A stretch of DNA of 64,000 bases from Notospermus geniculatus (GCA_002633025.1 NMRB01000038.1:67177-131176); one strand, 5' to 3'; positions 22,985 through 34,245 are shown, counted from the first letter of the stretch. Numbers and translations are program-made. Notes: generated by a model from the letters alone, not told the origin.

Positions 22985-23340
22985 CGACTCCAACTTCAAC
23001 TAGTCTGAATGAATTGCAGTCCGCTGTAGACGTCCATTTACACACCACTGGTAGCTCCTGTCACATGTTGAAATGCCCCATTCGCGTAAAATCGAACAGT
23101 AGGCTAAGACGCTGGAGTGGTGTAAATGCGTTGTTCCGTCAGGTCGGTCGACGTTGGTCATCACATGTAGCCATCGAAATGTCTCTTTGGAAATTCTGAA
23201 GCGTCTCAAAAAATCGCATCCGACAGTTCTTCCAAAGGGTTTTCTCTATCCCTGAACACACCCATCCGTCTTCTGTGTACTTCGTTGTCTACTTCCTCCT
23301 CGTCGTCTGGAGCAAATTCAAGCATCACGAGGGCCTCCAT
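22985..23340 (-). pseudogene. PIF/Harbinger transposase, N-terminal remnant
   Basis: From ATG at 23340 the minus frame is acidic (FAPDDEEEVDNEVHRRR), then NPLEELSDAIF. After a one-base-scale shift it continues RRFRISKETFRWLHV, and a second shift leads to VRFYANGAFQHVTG. This order (N-P-x-E-E-L, F-R-x-R-F-R-x-S-K-E-T, L-R-F-Y-A-T-G-x-F-Q) is what I know from the N-terminal part of HARBI1-like nucleases. At least two frameshifts and a stop make it dead, and the DDE catalytic part is not found downstream. It is relevant because many MITEs in the window have the TWA duplications produced by this superfamily. Confidence 0.7.
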
Positions 23341-24015
23341 GCACACCACCTATATCAATCACAAGCTTAGGCAACTGCAAAACAAGCCCCCTAGCATTTT
23401 TTGCGATTCTTTTGTTGTTTAGACACTGTTGCAGGCGCGTGTCCAGAGGGGGGTCCAGAGGATGTGGACTCCCCTCTGCTCGCGCAGGTCATAGATTTTT
23501 TGTTACTCGTATCGCTTCAAGCGAGCATTGGTCTAAATGACAGGGAGAGGGGCAGGTAGGTGAAGGGTCTAGCGGGTTCTCAAAACTTCGGATATCTGCT
23601 CTGATATTATAACAGATGTAGTACCCGCTATAGTTCTATTATTAGTAAGCCCATCAGGTATCCGTTGTTGGGTGTGGCCGATGCGACCAGGTTCACTCAG
23701 CCAAGATATGTTGAAGGCTGAAATGCTGGGAAATGGCGTGTTTGGTGTGCAGATTTTACAAAATTTCCTACGCGAGGGGGACACCCCCTCTCGCACTCAC
23801 CCCTCTCCGGCACCTCCTTCGATCCCCTGGACCCCCATCTACTCGAAATCCTGGAAGCGCCTGCCGCGTTGTCTGTCTCTCGACAGCAGGTTTAGACACG
23901 TCTAAGCTAGACATCCTTCTGTAATCGCAGTTTAAGCTAGACGACTGGTTTAGACTTGTCTTGGCGAGTTAGATTTGTCTAAGAGATAAACATCCTTTAT
24001 AAGTTCGGGCCAATT
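23341..24015. other. No gene recognised
   Basis: Contains GGGGGTCCAGAG patches and, at 23890-23990, repeated TTTAGAC / GTCTAAG words in both orientations that look like a decayed palindrome. I see no convincing ORF. Confidence 0.45.
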
Positions 24016-24017
24016 TA

Positions 24018-24233
24018 CTGGATAGTTCCCCCAATACCGTTCAATACACAAATCTATAATTATCATACTGAGGTAGCGGACACGGGCCTGTTTTCCACGC
24101 CTACCATGTCCATGTTCATTCGTGAATATCAGTTGTACCCGCGTGAACTTGTTGGCCAGGAATCCGCCACCTGGTATCCACTCCCATTCATGGCGATTTC
24201 ATACACTCTGGGCGGTATTGGGGAACTATCCAG
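24018..24233. mobile_element. TA-flanked MITE, copy 2
   Basis: The end CTGGATAGTTCCCCCAATAC faces GGTATTGGGGAACTATCCAG, with TA flanks. Shares AGGTAGCGGACA and TTTTCCACGCCTACCATG with copy 1. Confidence 0.85.
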
Positions 24234-24506
24234 TATTTTAGGAAAGTCTTGCTTGATGTGAGGCAGTCACCCTCATGGCATTGCTGATCACAACAGGTGT
24301 TCAAATTCTGGTAAACACTTGAAATTATAATTTCAAGCATAGCCAGAATTTGAACACCTGCTTTGAAGACCAATGGAATTGGATTCTATAGAATTCAAAT
24401 GCATTTAGTCTTCTGAGCCGACTGGTGTCCCTTATCATACCGACCTGGGATCAAATCATCAGTTGTCACCACCGAATTCAAACAGCAAGCAGCATTTTAA
24501 CTGGAG

Positions 24507-24885
24507 TGCCTGTGGACAAATTGAAAAGGTGTAAAACCATGATTTCATTCACATTTTATTGTGGACTCCTTGTCCAACACCAGATTTCTGGACATTAGTC
24601 CAAGTTACTAGCAAGTACCCGTGGCGACCGGCGAGTGTGATTCAACCGAGGATGGAATGCCCGGCCCTGGTGGAATAGGTGCACCCAACGGGATTGCCTG
24701 TGGACAAATTGAAAAGGTAGTAAAACCATGATTTCATTCACATTTTATTGTGGACTCCTTGTCCGACACCAGATTACTGGACAAATAGTCCAAGTTACTA
24801 GCAAGTACCCGTGGCGACCGGCGACTGTGATTCAACCGAGGATGGAATGCCCGGTCCTGGTGGAATAGGTGCACCCGACGGGGTG
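24507..24885. repeat. 188-bp tandem duplication
   Basis: TGCCTGTGGACAAATTGAAA starts at 24507 and again at 24695. The two units are almost identical through the GGTGGAATAGGTGCACCC end. Confidence 0.9.
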
Positions 24886-25072
24886 CAGTAGGGAGAATTT
24901 AGAAAGTAAAACTGCGACCACAACAAAGTTCTTTTCGCAAAATCAACCACCCGTTGCATCAGGATATGGTATCCTCTATTATCATGCCGAATTTCGAGAC
25001 AAAACAAATCCTCTAAGTGTGCCTTTATTGAGCCGACTTCCAGCATTATTATATAGATTTGGCTTTGGCTGC

Positions 25073-25417
25073 TTACCTTACCAAAATACACTGGCTATTT
25101 GTATCGGCTACCAAAACGCACTGGTTATTTGTATCATTATACTGAAACCTCAAGTACTTCCTATGGTCTGGATGTATGCACAGACTGTAATATGCATCCT
25201 TGAAGTCAAGACTTGTAAGAATGCTATCTTCGTGAATAAGTCTAAGAACAGACTCCAAAGAGTCCATCTTGAAATGGTGGTATTCCACGAACTCATTCAA
25301 CAGCTTCAGGTTCAGGATCATTCTAAATTTTTCCTTCTCCCTTTTCTCCCGAAGGAAAATATTAGAGATGATCTCCCCTGGTTCATGTTCCACCATTTCT
25401 ATAGGTAGGTTCTAAAT
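25073..25417 (-). pseudogene. DIRS-like reverse transcriptase fragment
   Basis: The minus frame reads EHEPGEIISNIF, KFRMILNLKLLNEFVEYHHF, KMDSLESVL and the first catalytic motif SLDFKDAYYSLCIHP, then HRKYLRFQYN, where RT similarity stops. The pattern of F-R-M-I-L-N-L-K-x-L-N...Y-H-H-F-K-M followed by D-x-K-D-A-Y-Y-S is the fingers/palm junction typical of DIRS-order elements. After that the frame enters a short tandem duplication (GGCTACCAAAAYGCACTGG type). The YxDD box, RNase H and integrase parts are absent. It is unrelated in detail to the intact Ngaro element here. Confidence 0.75.
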
Positions 25418-25540
25418 CTTGGAACCATGAAACCAGTATGAAACCAGGAAACTACTTAACCACCCAGAAAACCATGAAAAACCCAGGAAACCATGGAACC
25501 ACCCACGAACCACCCAAAATATCCTTATTCTTAAATGACA
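25418..25540. repeat. CCATGAAACCAGGAAAC minisatellite
   Basis: Imperfect short units of AACCATGAAACCAGGAAAC and AACCACCCA. The reverse-complement array is at 34125-34245, again directly beside TTAGAACCTACC, so array and RT scrap travelled together. Confidence 0.75.
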
Positions 25541-25589
25541 TCATGACATTAGCTGTTTTCCCCATTGCTATATTAGGCATACTAGCATA

Positions 25590-26630
25590 GTACCCGTCCT
25601 ACGGACGGGTAGACGTGGCACCATAGGCAGTACGGGTGGCCACAAAATTCTGGCAAAGTCATATTGTAGAAAATATAACGGTTTTTAGTAGTTTTTAGCG
25701 GAAAACCTTCGAAATCGAAGTATGAACATGATGAATCGTACAAATGGCCGGTGAGTACCCGGAAGAGGTGGTGCCGATTCCAGGACATTTGCCCCCTGGA
25801 TATTCCCCCTCCCCCAATATTGCCCTCGTAGGACAGTTGGTCCAGGACATCCCCTCGATATCTATCCCCGGACGCGGGACATACACCCCGGTAGGACGTC
25901 TGTTGGGGGGGGGGGGGNNNNNNNNNNNNNNNNNNNNNNNNNNNNNNNNNNNNNNNNNNNNNNNNNNNNNNNNNNNNNNNNNNNNNNNNNNNNNNNNNNN
26001 NNNNNNNNNNNNNNNNNNNNNNNNNNNNNNNNNNNNNNNNNNNNNNNNNNNNNNNNNNNNNNNNNNNNNNNNNNNNNNNNNNNNNNNNNNNNNNNNNNNN
26101 NNNNNNNNNNNNNNNNNNNNNNNNNNNNNNNNNNNNNNNNNNNNNNNNNNNNNNNNNNNNNNNNNNNNNNNNNNNNNNNNNNNNNNNNNNNNNNNNNNNN
26201 NNNNNNNNNNNNNNNNNNNNNNNNNNNNNNNNNNNNNNNNNNNNNNNNNNNNNNNNNNNNNNNNNNNNNNNNNNNNNNNNNNNNNNNNNNNNNNNNNNNN
26301 NNNNNNNNNNNNNNNNNNNNNNNNNNNNNNNNNNNNNNNNNNNNNNNNNNNNNNNNNNNNNNNNNNNNNNNNNNNNNNNNNNNNNNNNNNNNNNNNNNNN
26401 NNNNGGGGGGGGGGGATCCTGATACTGGTGGTGCCGTAGGGAGCAGGCCTGGTACATGAAGTTAGCTACTGCCGTAGAAATCCCTGAATACTATATTGGC
26501 TAAGCGGTTTTTCAGCAGAAAATCTTCGAAGGAACATGACAGGTCCTACGGATAGTACCCGTCTTACGGACGGGTAAAGGTGGCACCATAGGCAGTAAGG
26601 CTGGCCACAAAATCATGACCAAGTCATACC
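25590..26630. repeat. Direct repeats bracketing the assembly gap
   Basis: GTACCCGTCYTACGGACGGG, followed by GTGGCACCATAGGCAGTA and GGCCACAAAAT, occurs at 25590-25660 and again at 26547-26620. A related GTACCCGTCAATTGACGGGT occurs at 26970. The gap between them may hide more copies or a longer element. Confidence 0.7.
25918..26404. other. Assembly gap in poly-G
   Basis: A 487-base run of N is bounded by G homopolymers on both sides. The frames crossing it in either strand are artefacts. Confidence 0.98.
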
Positions 26631-27589
26631 GGTGTGATAGAATGGTATGCTCAGCCATCGAGATGCATATTGTCTGCGATGGCCGCGAAGACAGGTGCTG
26701 AGTAGTTCCCGGCTGACACGGAGGTGTTCTGGTTGGTTTATCGGCAGTGGTAGAAAACCAACATATAGCAGAAATCCCCGCAGAAATCGTGATTAAATTG
26801 CCCCAAATCATCCGAAAACGACTGAAATCTGCGGGAATGGGTGGTGCGGCCGAAAGATGAGCATTATTCCGTGCCACAGCTAAAAAATTGCGGCATCAGA
26901 CAGCCGGAGTGCGCCGAAATCGGTACCTCAGTGGTCCGCGGCCAACTGCGAAATTTATTATAGATTAGCAAAGTACCCGTCAATTGACGGGTCATGAAGC
27001 GCGGGGTGGTTCCACAATGTCAGTCCCGTTAACGGTGGTCCTCTAATGTTCAAATACTGGATGGTAGGGAGTCCAATATGGATTTTTGTTGGATGAAGAA
27101 AAGTTAAATTGGATGAGGCGAAGCCGAGTCCGATATGACTAATTGGCTAAAACTAGGAGGGCTGTCCGATACGAGGTTTTAGGATCCGATACGAAGATAG
27201 AGGATCCAATACAATGTGACATCCTATGATCACATGATGTAATCTGCTGCACATGATTGGCCAAGGACATTTGATTGCCTAACCCTATTAAAAATAATGT
27301 GCGATACCATCATTACGGCAAAGTCGCGCTAGAGAAATGAAAATTATTTCCTCATAAATACACAGCTTCCGTGAGGAAATATTCATTTCACCCAGTTGAC
27401 CAGAGAACAGGTACACCTGTCCGTACAAACTCCACAGGTACATACACTCAGTGCTACCTGTCGAGTTTCAACATAACCTGAGAAAGATGTGTGTATTCAC
27501 TGGCTATACCTGTGCTACATTTTAGTAGTCAACTTGGGTGCCATCAAAACTCGGGACCATTCGTCTAGCGTGAGTTTGCCGTAATGATA
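26631..27589. other. No gene recognised
   Basis: Contains a third GTACCCGTC/GACGGGT inverted word at 26970-26990, and GGATCCGATACGA-type words repeated three times at 27160-27205. No coding region is supported. Confidence 0.45.
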
Positions 27590-28410
27590 GGATATACCAT
27601 AGAGAATACCATAGACAATTACCATAGATTTTCTATGGTACCTGTCTATGGTGTTGTGTAACAGTCTATGGTACTTTTCCCTATGGTACCAATATGATAC
27701 CATAAGAACTTTATGGTTCATCGATTTCTGTGGTAATCTTTTTATGGTATAATAATGTTGTGTGATTCTATGGTTTATTCCCTTTCTATGGTGTTCTGCT
27801 CTATGGTATTCCACCATAAAACCACAGAGGGTACCAGGAAAAATGCTTGAAAACAGTTAAGTTTGTCAAGACTCAGATTTCGACTATGACGAGACATCTC
27901 CGAAATTGTATGTTTTCTGTTTTGTCAGATATTTGGTTTTACCATAAAAAAACTTTTAGTATGATATTCTCACTCATAACTGCAGACCAACTGCAACCAA
28001 CATCAGAAATGATTAGTGTTTATAGTAAGCAAGAATCTTATACATTTATAAATCAGAACATTCAACTCCTCTTTTTTTTCAATGGGAAAAACTTTTTTCC
28101 CATTTTCATCCCTTGTACCATAGGAATACCATAGAACCATAGGAAACCACAGTACCATAAATTAATACCATAGCACCATAAAACTCTATGGTACCACAAA
28201 CTAATACCATAGTACCATAAAAGGGAACCATAAGTACCATAAATTAATACCATAGTACCATAGAATACAATAGTACCATAAATGGGAACCGTAAGTACCG
28301 TAAATTAATACCATAGTACCGTAAAATACCATGGGTACAATAGCAATATACCATACAATACCATAAATACCATAGGGTACCATAGGATACCACAGGATAC
28401 CATAAGGTAC
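27590..28410. repeat. TATGGT / ACCATA inverted minisatellite pair
   Basis: 27590-27830 is rich in CTATGGTA units, while 28110-28410 is a dense array of the complement (ACCATAGTACCATAAATTAA). The two facing arrays enclose about 280 bp of AT-rich DNA, so the whole can fold into a long imperfect stem. Confidence 0.85.
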
Positions 28411-28995
28411 CATAGCTATTTTTTTAATAGGGAATATACTTCGGTGACGTGCAGCGTTGTCAAGTCATCGTGGTCCAGTAGATACCGGCGTGACCGATCG
28501 CTGAATCCATGAACTGTAATGGTTCGGAGTTAGCCGGTTTGTCGATATGTTGGCCGATCGAATTCGGCCAGTCATGTGATCGTCTCCCGGTGCAATTTGG
28601 GTAACTGTTAAGGAATTTTCGAAAAGTTGAAATTTAGTGAAAATTTTGCTAATTTTGAGCTCATTTCCAGAAGAATCGCATCGAATCTAACATTCAAACA
28701 TCTGAGTTTGTCTAATATACCATAGAGTCGGTTCTATAACATCAATGCACTATATGCCGAAGTGCCGCCTGTTACAACTCATAGGGCCTATCTCCTTCAA
28801 CTGAGGTATTGAAGAATAGTCAGAATGTATTTTTATAGTTTCCACTGCATGTTGGTGGTTTTAATGGACCGTTTTCTCAGTATTCAGCAAAAACAGGTTG
28901 GCTCTATGCATTTTGCCTATAGCATTGAACCGAGTACTACTAGAGACATCTGGTGGGATAGAAAGTTGTGCAGGTACCCCATTAGATCTACAGTC

Positions 28996-29284
28996 GGAGA
29001 ATTCGCAGGAGTAGAGGTTTTCCTCCCGCGCATACCACTCATCCCAAGTGACTGTCCATTTCAATTCAAAAGACTCCAATTTCCACTGTCCGTATGCTTC
29101 GCTATGTCTATTAACAAGGCACAGGAACAAACACTCAGGATTACGGGTATCACTATCGGCACCTTGCTTCTCTCATGGACAGCTTTATGTCGCATGTTCC
29201 AGAACTGGAAAGTCATCAGGGTTATTCTACCAGGCCAATGGTACAAAAACGATGAACATTGTGTACCCGGAGGTCCTCTGTTAA
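28996..29284 (+). pseudogene. Helitron helicase, C-terminal remnant
   Basis: The first frame reads GEFAGVEVFLPRIPLIPSDC, then PFQFKRLQFPLSVCFAMSIN followed by KAQEQTL. This is the final part of the PIF1-like helicase domain of Helitron Rep/Hel proteins (known form: F-A-M-T-I-N-K-S-Q-G-Q-T-L). After about 29150 the conserved sequence moves to another frame (FSHGQLYVACSRTGKSSGLF, then IVYPEVL), which shows an inactivating frameshift. The Rep and N-terminal helicase parts are absent upstream. In Q-G-Q the glycine is E here. Rolling-circle ends (TC...CTRR) could not be defined with confidence. Confidence 0.88.
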
Positions 29285-29760
29285 AGGTACCCATCGTGCC
29301 AGGATGACTGGACCACTACCACTACGTATAGTGACCAGAATGGCACCTAGGCCCCTAGGCCTAGAATAAGCCTACACAGAGAAAAAAGCCATTTCAAATG
29401 GAGACAAAACGCATCTCCAACAGCTTGTCCCCAGGGCGTGACGTTTTTGTCTCCATTTGAGACATTATGTTTTGTCTCATGTCGAGATATTACCATCTCT
29501 AGTCGAGACGATCATCGTCTCATGGTCTGGTGAAATGGGCGACTCATCTTGAGTAATTTTTCATCTCCAAGATTAGTGGAGAATACATTGTTAAAAATTC
29601 CCTCTGTATTTTTATAGCAAAAGTGTTGGCAGCAGAGTAACACAGCGCTTTGCTGTATTTTCAGCATCCGTTTATTTACAGCAACTGCTTATTAAAGAGC
29701 AGTGTTGTAAAAATATATACATGTAACAGCACTACTGCAAAAGAACAGCACTGTAGTTAA

Positions 29761-29797
29761 AAGAAAAAAAAGAAAGAAAAGAAAAGAAAAGAAAAAA
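29761..29797. repeat. AAAAG microsatellite
   Basis: Run of AAAAGAAAAGAAAAG type, directly before the tRNA-like segment. This could be a SINE tail. Confidence 0.85.
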
Positions 29798-29829
29798 ACT
29801 GGCAAAGAGTGCAGAGTGGTCACTACGCA

Positions 29830-29913
29830 AATTTGAACCTGTGTACCTACATGCTAGCTAACTAAACCTAAATAGTCCTACGCTCTAATCACTACGCTAC
29901 AGGGGTTCATGCT
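29830..29913 (-). repeat. tRNA-like sequence
   Basis: Minus strand: GTAGCGTAGTGATTAGAGCG resembles an A box, and CAGGTTCAAATTTG a B box, about 45 bp apart. The long anticodon region and unpaired acceptor favour a SINE head. Confidence 0.55.
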
Positions 29914-30024
29914 CGGCCTCGGAAGTTTTCTTTGGGCGATTCGGAAAACCTGCTGTTAAATTCCAGTAAACTATTGGTAAATATAAAGAAGTTTACAGTA
30001 ATATAATACAAGAAGTCGTTTTCC

Positions 30025-30230
30025 AGAAGTTAGAAATTTTCGACCCAAACGGGTCTTCGTCAGCCTGGACAATTCTTTGTGAAAACTTCAGACAAGACTC
30101 TAAGTCTTGTCTGAAGTTTTCACAAAGAATTGTCCAGGCTGACGAAGACCCTGTCTGAAGTTTTCACAAAGAATTGTCCAGGCTGACGAAGACCCGTTTG
30201 GGTCGAAAATTTCTAACTTCTGGAAAACGA
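30025..30230. repeat. GACCC hairpin repeat, copy 3
   Basis: AAATTTTCGACCCAAACGGG followed by TCTTCGTCAGCCTGG is mirrored twice downstream, because the right arm (GTCCAGGCTGACGAAGACCC) is partly duplicated in tandem. This gives a 95-bp snap-back with an extra half arm. Confidence 0.85.
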
Positions 30231-30885
30231 CTTCTTGTAATATATCAGTTTATGTGTCGATTTTTGTGCTTTGCTTTGTGAAGTTTACAGTAAAATGAAT
30301 TTTACACCAACAATGCAGTGAAAATTCTGCTGTAAATTTAAAGATATTTTTAACAGTGTAGACCAGTCTGGTTCACAGCGCATGCGTGACACTGCGTCCA
30401 TGCATATTTGAAATCCTATCACTATCAGGTAGAGGTGAATAAGTCTCAACTGGAGACGATGTCGTGCTCGACTGGATACAAAGATCTCACCCCGAGATCG
30501 CTGAAATTTCAACAAATAATCATGAGACATGTTCGTATCCAGCTGAAATGGTAGGTTTTCATCCTGAGATAACTGTGATCTCGATGAGAGATTTTAGAGT
30601 AGTTTCAGCCTTAGATACGTTGGTCTTTACTGGAGACAAATGACGTATCCTCATTTTTAAGAGATGAAATCGTGTCCAGGCGAAACAGAAACTCTCATCC
30701 TGAGATGAATTCAATCTCCACATGAGATAAGATGTATTTCAAACACGCTTTGAAACAATTTTGTCTCAATTCGAAATGGATTTTTTTCTCTGTGTACAAT
30801 TTGAAATTTTTCAGACAACAAATAAATGTCTGTCACTTTGAAATGTAAATATCCAGGATATCTCTTTGTTACAGGCGTACATGTA

Positions 30886-31863
30886 TCGGGTGGCCCAAAA
30901 AATGACCCCCCTAAGGATTTTCCAATAAATTCGACACTATGCAAGCTGCACTCTTGATATTTTAGACAATCAAATATATGTATATTACCAAGCTACTGCA
31001 AGAAATTCAGCCCTAAATACCGAACAGTTTTGACATGACGGTAGAATCAAAATTACGTGTCAAAAAATTTTATGCCGGTGTAAAGGGAAAGAATGTCCCC
31101 AGGATAAACTGTCCAGGGAACAAAAGATCCTATTGGTACATTCTAATCCCTGACAATTGGTTTCTATACCCATGCCGCTTATTCCGTCATTCAACAATAG
31201 AAGTGGACACTTTTTACAGGGGGACACTAAAAACCTTTACACCTGATTCAAACGAATGTCGGGATGTGCAAAACGTGTCACCCGGAAATTAAACACCGCG
31301 TATTTCATTGACCAACAAATGGAATTTTCTGAAATTTTGTCTGCATAAAGATGGGGATTTTCTCTGTTCTTTGTGTCAATTTCAATTTCGTACTTCAAAG
31401 GGTTAGTGGGCTAGAGCAAAAAAAGGAATAGGTACCGAAATCTCCAATTCCCACACCTGCAGGTGCAGTCACAGTGCAATTTTCGGGACCAGATCCTATT
31501 TTCGCTGTAGCTGACTAGCCATTCGTGGTATGAACGTGAAATTTGTACCACGCACGCAGAAGGTCCTATAGATAATACATGTGAAATTTCAGAAAATTCC
31601 ATCAGATGGCTATGAAACATGAAGTGTTTAAGTTCGATGTGATCCCCGCATGACGTTTATTTCACTCCGGCATCAAATTTTTGGACATGTAATTTTGATT
31701 CTTTCGCCATGACAAAACCGTTTAATATTTTGTGCTGAAACACATACAATAGATGGATAATATCCCTATGTTTGCACGTCTAAAATATCAAGGGTCTAGC
31801 TTTTATAGTGTTGCAACTATTCAAAAATTATTAGGGGGGGTCATTTTTTGGGGGCCACCCGAT
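30886..31863. mobile_element. TATCGGGTGGCCC TIR element, copy 1
   Basis: The ends CGGGTGGCCCAAAAAATGAC and GTCATTTTTTGGGGGCCACC are inverted within TA...TA. The arms continue to pair inwards (ATATTTTAGAC, CGAACAGTTTTGACATGACG). The GGTGGCCCAAAA terminus and TA target suggest a mariner-like origin, without transposase. Copy 2 is at 47706-49508. A CCGG-type MITE is nested at 31079. Confidence 0.82.
31079..31241 (-). mobile_element. CCGG-type MITE, TGTAAAGG ends
   Basis: The ends TGTAAAGGGAAAG and AACCTTTACA are inverted. The left flank is GCCGG and the right flank CCTGA. The other copy of the host element (near 48841) shows the uninterrupted sequence ATGCCGGACTGATG. Confidence 0.85.
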
Positions 31864-31950
31864 ATATAGGCATATAGGCCTATTATCATGTTATCATGAA
31901 TAAATTAATATTGTTATAAAAGTGCATGAATAAATTAATTGCATGATTGA

Positions 31951-33002
31951 AAGGGCATGTTCTTTTTCGGAACATTTTTCCCAACTAATTTTTCATTACC
32001 TTACAGACGACTGATTTTCACAAAAACTTCAGATGTTATACTTTATAATATCAACTAGATAATGGCACGTGAAAAATATGACACCAACCGGGTTAATTAG
32101 GAAAACAAAGGACTTTTGCAAAATGCTCGAAATCAGCATGAAAACAGTAAAACCATTCCCTAACTTTTCGTACACTGAGAGAGTACAGATATTATTTGTC
32201 AGTGATAAACAAATCAATGTCAACATGATTGTTTGTGAGGAAATATTTGCATAAAATGTGAGATTTTCTTACTTTTTTACCCTATTTAAAGAGGGGACAA
32301 AACAGAACAGCCAAGCTAGGCCAGTGGAGATGAATGGTGTTATAAAGACCCTCGTCAATAGTTATTTGGGGTTTGATGGTCAGTGGACCACCAAGTGCAG
32401 GAAAATGACCCTATAGGCAGTTTCAATTTCATAGGAAACATGGGTGTTTGATGTTAAGGCCCCATAATACATGTAATAATAACCACAGTCCGCAAAGGGC
32501 ATGATCAGATTTCACATTGGTTGAGATGAGTCCGAGGGCTGTCAGCTTGTTGTCACTCAGTGCTCATGACCATGAAACCCACAATAGCTATTGATGACGA
32601 GGACCTTTATAACACCATTCATCTGCAAAGGCCTAGCTTGGCTGTTCTGTTTTACCCCCACTTAAAATATGGTGAAAAAGTAAGAAAATCTCACATTTTA
32701 TGCAAATATTTCCTCACAAACAATCATGTTGACATTGATTTGTTTATCACTGACAAATAACATCTGTACTCTCTCAGTGTACCAAAAGTTAGGGAATGAT
32801 TTTACTGTTTTCATGCTGATTTCGAGCATTTTGCAAAAGTCCTTTGTTTTCCTAATTAACCCAGTTGATGTCATATTTTTCACATGCCATTATCTAGTTT
32901 ATATTATAAAGTATAACATCTGAAGTTTTTGTGAAAGTCAGTCGTCTGTGAGGTAATGAAAAATTAGTTGGGAAAAATGTTCCGAAAAAGAACATGCCCT
33001 TT
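31951..33002. mobile_element. 1-kb foldback element, copy 1
   Basis: The left end AAGGGCATGTTCTTTTTCGG is matched by its complement, and the two 450-bp arms pair almost throughout. The 61-codon frame seen in both arms is therefore one sequence read twice and not two genes. Copy 2 lies at 47751-48701 inside another repeat, which shows mobility. Confidence 0.88.
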
Positions 33003-33194
33003 ACGCATCTCTTCAACCGAAGTTGAGCAACGACTTTATAGATTCTTGGGGCTGACTATTTCACAACACTCAGTACATAAATACATGTAGGGCCTACACT
33101 GTTACCCGTTCAATTGTTACAGTCATTGTCTGAAAGCACCTGTTAATTTTTTTTACATATTTTCCAGGTTAAAAATGGAGGTAAAAAGCATATA

Positions 33195-33423
33195 CAGTAA
33201 GCTCGAGTTTAAACCACCGGTTCATTGTGTCCATAAGCACACCCAAAATCCAAAATGGGAGTGAATAAAACATATCAAGTATTATGCTGTATGACTGGAA
33301 TCGCTGGTCCGTTACAACCTCGTGATGGAATGAATAGTTGGTCAAGCCCTAGGGTGAAACTGATCTTAACTGTGGGTGTGCTTATGAACATAATGAACCG
33401 GTGGTTTAAACTCGAGCTTACTG
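33195..33423. mobile_element. TA-flanked pogo-like MITE
   Basis: CAGTAAGCTCGAGTTTAAAC at the left is matched by its complement at the right, with TA flanks and arms of about 60 bp. The CAGT terminus and TA target fit pogo/Tigger-type elements. Confidence 0.85.
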
Positions 33424-33575
33424 TATTATGATTATCATCAAGCACCGACGGTGTGTCACACCTTGAATGAATAAAAACCTGTACTACTGATGGTGAACAC
33501 TAGTGTAAACAAATCATAATTAGCCTTCTCAGAAAGAGATACTCAATATACATGTAAACAACGAGGGGTCAGTGA

Positions 33576-33697
33576 GGGTCCGTATTCATAAACCCGGGTC
33601 ATAAACGTACTTAAGTCAAAGTGTGATACTTATCTTTTGTGTAGAACAAAGGACAAGTGTCATACTTAGACTAAGTTATTTTATGAATACGGCCCCC
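33576..33697. mobile_element. Palindromic MITE, GTCCGTATTCATAAA ends
   Basis: GGGTCCGTATTCATAAA faces TTATGAATACGGCCCCC, and the inner AAGTGTGATACTTA pairs with a complementary segment. Non-coding. Confidence 0.82.
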
Positions 33698-34124
33698 AGG
33701 TTGCCACAAACCCAACACATGTGGTCTCAGCCCCCAAGCCAGCTCCCGTTGGTTTTTGTCAGTCGAAGAGCAGAGTTGCACCCAGATCACCTGACTCCCA
33801 CTACAGCTGATCTGGACAGACATTCATAGGAATGCCATGTATTTAGGCCTAAACCACTTGACACCTATCGCCAATTCTTTGGCGATCTTCCGATCAGCAA
33901 CGCTCGGGCATTCATGGAGGGACGGTAGGTTACTTGCGCGGTTCGATGGGGGGGGGGGACGTTCATAGCCAAGACGGAAACCGTGAGTACCCTATGACCT
34001 GTTTGTGAGGATACAGTCAGCTAGTTGTTTACGGCTATGTCTAACAAGCAGATCTACAAAGTAATCCATCACTTCGTTTTGTCATTTCGTCATTTTGCTG
34101 TTTTGACAAAAAAACGTACAATTC

Positions 34125-34245
34125 TGGGTGGTTCCATAGTTTCCTGTGTGGTTCCTGGGTAGTTCCATAGTTTCCTGGGTAGTTCCATAATTTCCTGGGT
34201 GGTTTCATGGTTTCATCGTTCCAAGGTTTAGAACCTACCATTTCT
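34125..34245. repeat. GGTTTCATGGTTTCCTGG minisatellite
   Basis: Reverse-complement relative of 25418-25540 (TTCCTGGGTGGTTCCATAGT units), again abutting GTTTAGAACCTACC. Confidence 0.75.

Larger units (their letters stand above)
29375..30794. mobile_element. TA-flanked TIR element
   Basis: The ends CACAGAGAAAAAAGCCATTT and AAATGGATTTTTTTCTCTGTG are inverted, with TA on both sides. The subterminal parts repeat short GAGAC/GTCTC words facing each other. A second inverted pair (TGTTAAAAAT...ATTTTTAACA, 29590-30358) and a hairpin repeat (30025-30230) are nested inside. No transposase is visible. Confidence 0.75.

Noticed and set aside
24798-25091. 97-codon minus ORF next to the DIRS-like fragment
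   Set aside because: No RT motif is present and it overlaps the 188-bp tandem duplication.
25582-26457. Long open frames of 231 and 291 codons across the region
   Set aside because: They consist mostly of N translated as X, so they are artefacts of the assembly gap.
28825-28990. N-terminal extension of the Helitron helicase ORF
   Set aside because: Residues before GEFAGVEVF do not follow the helicase order; the frame is open by chance.
32069-32883. Two similar 61-codon ORFs facing each other, and a third at 47864
   Set aside because: They are the two arms of one foldback repeat and its second copy; the similarity follows from the inverted repeat and not from protein selection.
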